DNA from: Acidobacteriaceae bacterium
GTDB taxonomy: Bacteria > Acidobacteriota > Terriglobia > Terriglobales > Acidobacteriaceae
Direction of reading: 5' to 3'
Assembly (NCBI GenBank): GCA_003156235.1
Contig: PMGP01000154.1
Span: forward strand, 1-13,740
DNA length: 13,740 nt
Shown: piece after piece, positions 8,170-13,740 of the stretch
Position numbering within the stretch: position 1 is the stretch's first letter
Layout of the letters: every line of letters begins with the position of its first letter
The notes under the pieces: model-generated
What the model was told of the DNA's origin: nothing
The model's input: only the letters and a program-made list of their open reading frames with translations
Databases searched by the model: none
Made by a program: the position numbers and the translations under genes

Positions 8170-9309
8170 ATGCGCTTCGAGTTTGCTACCGCAACCCGCA
8201 TTATCTTTGGCGAAGGCACAGCCGCTACGCTGCCCGATCTGGTGCGCAGCTTCGGCGCGCGCCCGCTGGTGGTCACCGGCTCATCCCGCGAGCGCGCGGT
8301 GTGGCTGGTCTCGGCGCTCTCGGCGGAAATCCTTTCCGTGCCCGGCGAGCCTACGGTCGATCTGGTCCGCAACGGCGCGCGGCGCGTATGCGAAGCAGGT
8401 TGCGATGTCGTGGTTGCCGTGGGCGGCGGCAGCGTGATCGACGCCGGAAAGGCGATTGCCTCAATCGCAACCAACGGCGGCGAACCGCTGGATTTTCTTG
8501 AGGTGGTGGGGAAAGGGCGCGCCCTCTCAGCTGCGCCGCTGCCCTTCATTGCTGTGCCGACCACCGCCGGGACCGGTAGTGAGGTGACGCGCAATGCCGT
8601 ACTCGCTTCTCCAGAGCATGGTGTGAAGGCGAGTTTGCGCAGCCCTATGATGCTGCCGAAAGTCGCACTGGTCGATCCCGAGCTGACTTACGCGCTGCCG
8701 CCTGCGATCACAGCCAACACCGGACTGGACGCGTTGACGCAGTTGATTGAGCCGTATGTGAGCGCGCGCGCCAATCCGATCGCCGACGCTCTTTGCGTCC
8801 AGGGGATCAGCCGCGCCGCCGGTGCGCTGGGCCGGGTCTATCGCGACGGTGCGGATCACGAGGCGCGCCGCGAGATGGCGCTGGCAAGCCTCTTCGGAGG
8901 TCTGGCGCTGGCCAATGCCGGGCTAGGCGTGGTGCATGGTTTTGCCGCGCCGCTGGGAGGTGAGTGGAATGCGCCGCATGGAGCGATCTGCGCCGCGCTG
9001 CTGCCGCACGGCATGGCCGCCAACATAGCCGCCTTGCGGGCACGCGCGCCGCTGCATCCGTCGCTGGAACGCTACGCAGCCGTTGCACGCCTGCTGACCG
9101 GCCGCAAGCAAGCGACCGCCGAAGACGGCGTCGAATGGGTGCGCACGCTTTGCGCCGAATTCAACGTTCCCGCGTTGCGCACATGGGGAATCGCGCAAGC
9201 CGATCTGCCCGGCGTGGTGGAAAAGGCAGCCCGCGCCAGCAGTATGCAGGCCAATCCGCTTCCGCTCACTGGCGAGGAACTGCTGGGTGCGGTTTCGGCA
9301 GCATGGTAA
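8170..9309 (+). CDS. Iron-containing alcohol dehydrogenase family protein
   Basis: A 379-residue dehydroquinate-synthase-fold oxidoreductase of the Fe-ADH/maleylacetate-reductase type. The nucleotide motif GGGSVID is at 85-91, the family signature PTTAGTGSEVT at 130-140, and the metal site would be D187, position 191, H256 and H270. Position 191 is Gln (GLDALTQLIEPY) where characterised enzymes such as FucO have His, so metal choice or catalysis may differ. The start is the ATG at 8170 with AAGG eight bases ahead; the frame is open back to 8071 but that part overlaps the ABM gene. With the ABM protein it could form a two-step pathway, oxidation of a quinol-like compound followed by NAD(P)H-linked reduction, as maleylacetate reductases do after ring cleavage. 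Substrate is not predictable from the sequence. Confidence 0.92.
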   Translation: MRFEFATATRIIFGEGTAATLPDLVRSFGARPLVVTGSSRERAVWLVSALSAEILSVPGEPTVDLVRNGARRVCEAGCDVVVAVGGGSVIDAGKAIASIATNGGEPLDFLEVVGKGRALSAAPLPFIAVPTTAGTGSEVTRNAVLASPEHGVKASLRSPMMLPKVALVDPELTYALPPAITANTGLDALTQLIEPYVSARANPIADALCVQGISRAAGALGRVYRDGADHEARREMALASLFGGLALANAGLGVVHGFAAPLGGEWNAPHGAICAALLPHGMAANIAALRARAPLHPSLERYAAVARLLTGRKQATAEDGVEWVRTLCAEFNVPALRTWGIAQADLPGVVEKAARASSMQANPLPLTGEELLGAVSAAW

Positions 9310-9530
9310 CGGGTATCCATTCGAAGCAAACGTCCGAATAGGCATTTTGAGGACAAGGTCATAACCGTACACCCGATAGAACCGGAATCTCTTCCAATGC
9401 AGAGATTGATCCATAAATAGCCGACCTATCCTTCTCGATCCGATCATTACGCTGCGGCTGACGTCAGAGTTCGGCGGCATCTACTGACGACTCAATTATG
9501 TTTGTGTGCCAGAATTTGCACGAGCCGGCG
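9310..9530. other. Intergenic region between convergent genes
   Basis: About 220 bases between the stops of the Fe-ADH gene and the serpin gene. It holds one clear hairpin (9386-9407) and a 10-bp palindrome CTGACGTCAG at 9458-9467. No convincing gene was seen on either strand. Confidence 0.5.
9386..9407. terminator. Hairpin between convergent genes, possible weak terminator
   Basis: AATCTCT and AGAGATT form a perfect 7-bp stem around an 8-base loop. Its location between two converging genes suits a terminator, but it is A/T-rich and no T-run follows on either strand, so intrinsic termination is doubtful. Confidence 0.25.
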
Positions 9531-10805
9531 TTATTTCACCGCACTCGGATCCATCAATGCTCCTACAAACAGCAGCGCCCCAGTGGCGTTCTCCCGCACC
9601 AGAAATACAAATGGCCGGTTGAGAACTACGTGAAAAGAATCCGGTGCCATAATGAGGCCAAGAGGAATCATGCCAATGACAGTCTCTGCATCAGCATGAA
9701 TCCCGTGCTTGTCGGCGGTGAAGTCAATTGTCTGCCCAATATCAGTTACTTGCGCCACTGGTACCTCGAACGAACCCTTCGGGCCGAAGCGCATGTCGCG
9801 TCGTACCACGCCTTCCAGATTCTCGAAGATATCCTTGACGCCCATCGCCTTCAGCGTGTCCTCAAGGTGCATTGTCGCGCGGATCGTAAAGATGGGCATT
9901 GTTACAGAACCAAGCGAGGGCTTCATTAATCTCAGCGCATCGGGTTCGGCGGCCAGAATCTCCTCCAATTCGTGAATTCTCATCCCCTCACGCGGCAGCA
10001 CTGCAATCATTGAAACGCGGCCACAAGGCAGCGTCACTGCCTCAAAGCGATCGGTCTTCAGGTACTCCAGCTTTTCGAGAACGCTATCCACGCGCTGGGC
10101 TGTCAGGCTCTGGCCCGCCTCTGTGTGAAACTCTCCAGGATGAGGTTCACTTTGCATGAACAGCTCTTCCCACGTCTGACGAAGATGCGTCCCTGATGAA
10201 AGCCAGACTTGGTTCAGCGGCGAGACCTCGGGAATTCTGCCGGTCTGACCACGGCTCGTCCGCAGATCAACTGCCGTTGGCTGCCGGTCGCCAACATCCG
10301 CTAATTCCATACCAAACTGCGCTTTTGCGCTCTGTACAAACCAGCGTTCAAGAAGCGGAGGCGCATTCTTCTTCGAGCGATAGAGAAGCCGGTTTGTAAT
10401 CCAAAGCGATTCACCCTCCCACGGCTGCTCCTTCGGCTGCTTCGCGCCTGGTGGCAATTGCTTCACCTTGGGCGGCTCCATCACCGCCAGAATCATTTTG
10501 CTGGGGATACCGGGCTGTATGCCGCTTTCCCAGCCAAAGACCTGCTGAAGCTGTTCCCGTGTTTCCTTACGCCAACTGTTGGTCTCGATTGCGCCCAACA
10601 GAATCGTCAGCGAAAGCGGCGCAACCACCGCATTCTTCTCCGGGGCGGCCGCATGACTCTCCGCTAGCAGCCTGAGCCCGAACTTGTCGTTGCCGCGCAT
10701 AAATTGCTGCAATGACTCTCCGGGCTGGACCTGCGCCGTCGCCGATGGTTGCAAGGCGAACGGAAACAGAAGCGTTGTAACAAGCAAAATGGCTTTTTGT
10801 TGCAT
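9531..10805 (-). CDS. Secreted serpin family protein
   Basis: A 424-residue serine protease inhibitor-fold protein, near the usual 370-420 plus leader. The ATG at 10805 opens a Sec signal peptide: MQQK, hydrophobic core 5-17, and likely signal peptidase I cleavage after A24 (ATA|Q). The frame is open to 10910, but the added 35 residues would bury the signal. Serpin hallmarks are NAVVAPLSLTILLGAI near the N terminus, the C-terminal signature VVLNRPFVFLV at 393-403, and a reactive-centre hinge beginning at G368 (GIHADAET). Counting 15 residues from the hinge Gly places P1-P1' near L382-G383, which would suggest a chymotrypsin-like target. P14 is Ile and two acidic residues sit in the hinge, so inhibitory loop insertion is not assured. 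It probably acts outside the cytoplasm against host, predator or own proteases. No strong Shine-Dalgarno is visible. Confidence 0.9.
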   Translation of the reverse strand: MQQKAILLVTTLLFPFALQPSATAQVQPGESLQQFMRGNDKFGLRLLAESHAAAPEKNAVVAPLSLTILLGAIETNSWRKETREQLQQVFGWESGIQPGIPSKMILAVMEPPKVKQLPPGAKQPKEQPWEGESLWITNRLLYRSKKNAPPLLERWFVQSAKAQFGMELADVGDRQPTAVDLRTSRGQTGRIPEVSPLNQVWLSSGTHLRQTWEELFMQSEPHPGEFHTEAGQSLTAQRVDSVLEKLEYLKTDRFEAVTLPCGRVSMIAVLPREGMRIHELEEILAAEPDALRLMKPSLGSVTMPIFTIRATMHLEDTLKAMGVKDIFENLEGVVRRDMRFGPKGSFEVPVAQVTDIGQTIDFTADKHGIHADAETVIGMIPLGLIMAPDSFHVVLNRPFVFLVRENATGALLFVGALMDPSAVK

Positions 10806-11055
10806 GACAAGAGCATACCGCACCTTCTTCGATTGACGCAGGAAGTGTTCTGCGAGCAAATTGAGGTCAAACTCGATATCGGCGGACTGCCGGCGGGCGG
10901 CTTGGATCAAACATCTTCGCCTGTACTTGAGTTCCCTTGGCGGTTAGTAGGAAAAGAGTCACAGGCGATTGCTGGCAAAGCAGAGACTTCGACCGGCTTC
11001 GCCATTACTTTCCTCGAATGGTCGAATGGCAAGCATCGGCGACCTGTAACGTAAA
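10806..11055. other. Divergent intergenic region between serpin and secreted-protein genes
   Basis: The 250 bases must hold the promoters of both exported-protein genes. I found no strong -35/-10 pair. There is a tandem TCGAATGG repeat at 11014-11029, and GCCATT/AATGGC form an inverted repeat at 11001-11006 and 11025-11030. Both strands have open frames (plus strand 10749-11054), but neither has a recognisable product or a ribosome binding site. Confidence 0.4.
11014..11029. repeat. Tandem 8-bp repeat upstream of secreted-protein gene
   Basis: TCGAATGG occurs twice head to tail, ending 26 bases before the ATG at 11056. The second copy also pairs with GCCATT at 11001-11006 as an inverted repeat. 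It could be a regulator-binding site, but a chance repeat is possible. Confidence 0.3.
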
Positions 11056-12435
11056 ATGGCAACCAAGGCTATTTCAACCATGCGCAGACTCCGGTATTGC
11101 TTTGCTCTTCTTCTAACTGTAGCGAGCGCCCCTCTTCATGCCAACTGGGGCAGCACCGCTGGCGGAAGCGTCGCCACAGGCAGCTTTCACGCCTTCGGCA
11201 CCGCCCAAATCGAGATGCAGCGTGAAGACCTTCACATTCGCCTTTTTCGCGACCGCGCCAAGGTTGAGATCGATTACGTCTTCCATAACACCGGCCCCGC
11301 TGTCGATGTTCGCGCCGGGTTTCCAAGCCTTGGCGTCCAACTCGAAGATGTGAAGCACCGGGAGATTGAGAACTACACCATCACTGCGGATGACCAGCCA
11401 GTCTCGTTCAGAACGGAATCCGGCGATCCAGCTCCGTTTAAGCACCTCTACGACGCCAAGTTCCGCGAGATGGGTGAACTCGACGATTATCCACCGGAGA
11501 AGCGTCCCGAATTGCTAGAGTGGTTTGCCTCCTCGGTACATTTTGAAGCGGGCCAAAGCAGGCGCGTGCACATCCGTTACGACTCGCTCTACGCATACTG
11601 TGGTGGCGGGTACTCCGACGATGGGGACGATTGCGACGACAGATTCGCCTACGTGCTCTCCACCGCCGCAGCGTGGAAGGGACCAATCGGGTCCGGGAGC
11701 ATCACCATTGAGCCCGTCACTGTCTCTGCATCGCGTCTCATTCTTTCGCCCGCCGGCCGCTTCCTTCGCAAGGGCTCTGAGTTTGTCTGGAGTTTCCGTA
11801 ACCTGAAGCCCACCCGCGCCGACGACATCGTGGTAAACCTGAATAACCACTTCTCAACCATTGCCGTGTATGGGGAAAGCCCCGACCCCGACGCGCAGAA
11901 TTTGAGCTTCTACACAGCCGAAGGCGGGAAGTATTTCTACCTCCATTCCCATTTCGTCCCCCACGGCGACGCGGCCTCGCCGGAGTACTCTGCGTCGCAG
12001 GTCGTTTCCAGCATCCCCGATACGGCATGGCACACCCCGCATACTCCAGGAATTGGTGATGCCCTCTCCCTTGAGATCACCAAGCCAGACCATATCGACC
12101 AGGTTGGCATCATTCCCGGTTGCGGCTCCAAGGAACAGGATTGGTTCGGTTCCGCTCGGATCAAAGCGATTGAGGTAGTCGTCAACAACAAGTACACCCG
12201 CCGGGCCCTTCTTCCGGATGAGTTCACCTTCCCTTGGCCTGAGTCACATAAGGCGTACGAATGGATCGACCTCCCGCCGTACCCTGGTAGGCCCGAATCA
12301 ATCCGTCTCGTCATCCGCAGCGTTTACCCCGGCACCGCCGACCAAGTCACCTGCATCGGAAAGGTCGTGCTTCGCCAATGGTTAAAGACGAGACCTGCCG
12401 TCAAGAGTGGCATCGACGGCCATGAATTGCCTTGA
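11056..12435 (+). CDS. Secreted protein: DUF4424-like N-terminal region plus discoidin-like (NADase-type glycan-binding) C-terminal domain
   Basis: A 459-residue exported protein. The signal peptide spans residues 9-29 (RRLRYCFALLLTVASAPLHA, cleavage LHA|N); an in-frame ATG at 11080 is an alternative start, and neither start has a strong ribosome binding site. After the leader, residues about 48-95 (IEMQREDLHIRLF, VEIDYVFHNTG, AGFP) match the pattern of DUF4424-type periplasmic proteins. An acidic Gly/Asp loop between C182 and C193 looks like a disulfide-closed metal loop. Residues about 310-445 resemble a jelly-roll discoidin-like domain: ASQVVSSIPDTAWHT, GIGDALSLEI, SARIKAIEVVVNN and IRSVYPGTADQVTCIGKVVL. 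This is the pattern of NADase-type glycan-binding domains, though without any NADase. It lies divergent to the serpin gene. A role in binding surface or environmental glycans is inferred. Confidence 0.8.
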   Translation: MATKAISTMRRLRYCFALLLTVASAPLHANWGSTAGGSVATGSFHAFGTAQIEMQREDLHIRLFRDRAKVEIDYVFHNTGPAVDVRAGFPSLGVQLEDVKHREIENYTITADDQPVSFRTESGDPAPFKHLYDAKFREMGELDDYPPEKRPELLEWFASSVHFEAGQSRRVHIRYDSLYAYCGGGYSDDGDDCDDRFAYVLSTAAAWKGPIGSGSITIEPVTVSASRLILSPAGRFLRKGSEFVWSFRNLKPTRADDIVVNLNNHFSTIAVYGESPDPDAQNLSFYTAEGGKYFYLHSHFVPHGDAASPEYSASQVVSSIPDTAWHTPHTPGIGDALSLEITKPDHIDQVGIIPGCGSKEQDWFGSARIKAIEVVVNNKYTRRALLPDEFTFPWPESHKAYEWIDLPPYPGRPESIRLVIRSVYPGTADQVTCIGKVVLRQWLKTRPAVKSGIDGHELP

Positions 12436-12634
12436 GGGTTGATTCCGTCTGGCCCACGGCCTGCCGGGTGCTTACGGCGAAGCAATGGGACTACCGCGAA
12501 ATGGGATGCGACCAGCAATCTCGCGCCTGGAGAGGTAACGACAATATAACCCGAATCACAGTGTATGCTGGCTAAGTCGAGACGAAGATCGTCGTCGGGG
12601 TTTGGGCTCATCGCTGATCTAATGCAGAAGGTGA
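12436..12634. other. Intergenic region between convergent genes
   Basis: Nearly 200 bases between the secreted-protein stop and the stop of the small conserved gene. No terminator hairpin with a T-run was found. A 32-codon plus-strand frame (12565-12663) and a minus-strand frame (12324-12611) are present, but neither has coding character that I can support. Confidence 0.35.
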
Positions 12635-13102
12635 TTACTCGCGATTTGGAGCTGAAAGAGTGACATTGCGGACGAAGGAATATGGGTCATCTGGGTGATC
12701 TCCCCAACCTTTACCCGATGCATTTGCCAGTTCTGTGAGCCTAGCAATATCCGTCTGGCGAATGGAATTCGTTACTTCATGTCTTGATTTATCCAGTACC
12801 TTGGCTCCAACTGTCTGCAAGTATTCAGGTGCCGCTACAGCCTCAACCAGAACCTTTCCAGATCCGGCCCAATGGCGATCTTCGCCATTCTTCTTTACGC
12901 CGGAAATCCAAAAGGACTCACCGGTTTCCATGTCAACATAATTACCTCCCATTTCGGCGCGCCGCTGGCCCTTGAGCTTCATCAATCCCCGCCCATCGAA
13001 GTATAGGGTCCGGCCGGTCTTTGATGATGTCACGTAACCGATCCAAGCAGGGCCGTTATCGGAATGGCCGCTCTTAAGCTCAATGTACCTGAGAGTCTTC
13101 AC
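12635..13102 (-). CDS. Conserved hypothetical protein (small, soluble)
   Basis: A 155-residue soluble protein starting at GTG 13102. The N-terminal 85 residues have a pattern I associate with a widespread uncharacterised bacterial family: RYIELKSG, DNGPAWIG, TGRTLYFDGRGL, GNYVDMETGE and the motif WISGVKKNGEDRHWAGSGK (residues 65-83). That part looks like a small beta-rich domain. The C-terminal part (85-155) is helical with charged residues and looks less conserved. No signal peptide, membrane segment or catalytic triad was seen. No Shine-Dalgarno sequence precedes the GTG. It is divergent from the next gene and not in an operon. The function is unknown. Confidence 0.8.
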   Translation of the reverse strand: MKTLRYIELKSGHSDNGPAWIGYVTSSKTGRTLYFDGRGLMKLKGQRRAEMGGNYVDMETGESFWISGVKKNGEDRHWAGSGKVLVEAVAAPEYLQTVGAKVLDKSRHEVTNSIRQTDIARLTELANASGKGWGDHPDDPYSFVRNVTLSAPNRE

Positions 13103-13249
13103 AGTTCACAGTGTGCCACAACAGCAAGAAACTAACAATTAACTGGTTTCAGAGTCGATACTAGAGACCGGCAATCCAAAGGGACCTCGCAACTGGATAG
13201 GTCCCGTCCGATCCGGAGACGAAATGCTCAAGATTCCACGAACGTCCGC

Positions 13250-13255
13250 TACAAT
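13250..13255 (+). promoter_or_regulatory. Possible -10 box upstream of the last gene
   Basis: TACAAT matches five of six bases of the -10 consensus and lies 17 bases before the ATG at 13273. No good -35 is present at the standard distance. If used, transcription would begin only about 5-12 bases before the start codon, giving a nearly leaderless mRNA, which would agree with the missing ribosome binding site. Confidence 0.3.
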
Positions 13256-13272
13256 TCTATTGTGAATTGGCT

Positions 13273-13725
13273 ATGACTGGAATGTGCAATCTGTCGTTCG
13301 TGATCGAACCACTGGAAAAGGGGGCACCGGCACTTTCGGTGGTGCCTCTGGTGAATGAAGTTCGGCTAACGCTGATGATCGAGGAATTTGAGCGTGAGCG
13401 CAATTATGAACCTGCTGGCGGATATGCGGGATTGGTCCCAAGTGCATTCAACTTCGGTCCTCTGGACCGTTACTTTATGGCTGAGACCCGAAGTGAAGCC
13501 TACGACAAGATCGGCTACTACCTGCTTGGATGCAATTGCGGCGAGGTAGGCTGTTGGCCGTTGACGGCTCGGATCGCGAAGGGCGCACAGCAGATTCGTT
13601 GGGAAGCGTTCAAACAGCCTTTTAGACCTGAACGCGATTACTCCTCGTTCGGACCCTTTGCCTTTTCTGTTGATCAATATCGCCGGACGGTTATTGAGTT
13701 GGCCTCGGTGTTCCTTGGAGCCTAA
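13273..13725 (+). CDS. Conserved hypothetical protein with CxCxxxxC motif
   Basis: A 150-residue protein from the ATG at 13273; an in-frame TTG at 13267 and ATG at 13282 are alternatives, none with a clear Shine-Dalgarno. The first half is strand/helix mixed. The second half holds LLGCNCGEVGCWPLTARI with C87, C89 and C94, then IRWEAFKQPFRP and RDYSSFGPFAFSVDQY. The Cys cluster followed by Trp-Pro and the RDYSxFGPFxF segment look like a conserved signature of an uncharacterised bacterial family. The three cysteines could bind a metal or form a redox site, which is inference. No signal peptide or membrane segment was seen. It stands alone, divergent from the preceding small gene, and ends 15 bases before the window edge. 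Confidence 0.75.
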   Translation: MTGMCNLSFVIEPLEKGAPALSVVPLVNEVRLTLMIEEFERERNYEPAGGYAGLVPSAFNFGPLDRYFMAETRSEAYDKIGYYLLGCNCGEVGCWPLTARIAKGAQQIRWEAFKQPFRPERDYSSFGPFAFSVDQYRRTVIELASVFLGA

Positions 13726-13740
13726 TCAACAATAAACAGG

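Noticed and set aside
7914..8594. Minus-strand 226-codon frame
   Set aside because: Antisense to the ABM and Fe-ADH genes, and Ser/Arg/Pro-rich as expected from a shadow of GC-rich coding sequence.
9458..9467. CTGACGTCAG 10-bp palindrome
   Set aside because: It lies between two gene ends, away from any promoter, and a palindrome of this length can occur by chance.
8923..9480. Minus-strand 185-codon frame
   Set aside because: Mostly antisense to Fe-ADH, with no coherent domain.
12324..12611. Minus-strand 95-codon frame
   Set aside because: Overlaps the end of the secreted-protein gene in antisense. There is no ribosome binding site or known family.

Overview
The window is bacterial, GC-rich (about 60% by eye, lower past roughly 12.4 kb) and densely coding. 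It has Sec-type secreted proteins, no introns and no visible RNA genes, insertion sequences, CRISPR or tRNA. The gene families present and the style of the secreted proteins would suit a soil Acidobacteriota (Terriglobia-like) genome. That placement is a low-certainty inference, because no marker gene is present.

Region 1 (2-292) is the 3' end of an unrecognised plus-strand gene cut by the window edge.

Region 2 (321-7692, minus strand) is the main system, a tight five-gene operon read from right to left: SWIM zinc-finger protein, DUF5691-type helical protein, MoxR/YehL-type AAA+ ATPase, DUF5682 protein (YehM-like) and VWA/MIDAS protein (YehP-like). Junctions are ATGA overlaps, an 8-nt overlap or a 2-nt gap, so the proteins are probably co-translated and work as one machine. 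The set and protein lengths match the E. coli yehL/yehM/yehP/yehQ group, a MoxR-VWA system of unknown function, with DUF5691 added. The DUF5682 protein carries two GxxH motifs plus a conserved-looking Glu and Arg. That pattern recalls the Tiki/TraB/EreA-like enzyme superfamily and suggests that this large member is the effector enzyme of the complex.

Region 3 (7693-7852) is a divergent intergenic region with a perfect TGCATT-N3-AATGCA palindrome, a candidate operator. From it a plus-strand pair is read (7853-9309): a small ABM/quinol-monooxygenase-like protein and an iron-containing alcohol dehydrogenase in which one of the usual metal-binding His residues is Gln. They look like a two-step redox module.

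Region 4 (9531-12435) holds two divergent genes for exported proteins: a bacterial serpin with a signal peptide (minus) and a secreted protein with a DUF4424-like N-terminal half and a discoidin-like (NADase-type glycan-binding) C-terminal domain (plus). About 250 bp separates them.

Region 5 (12635-13725) has two small conserved-looking hypothetical genes, also divergent from each other, with weak start signals. One has a C-x-C-x4-C-W-P motif.
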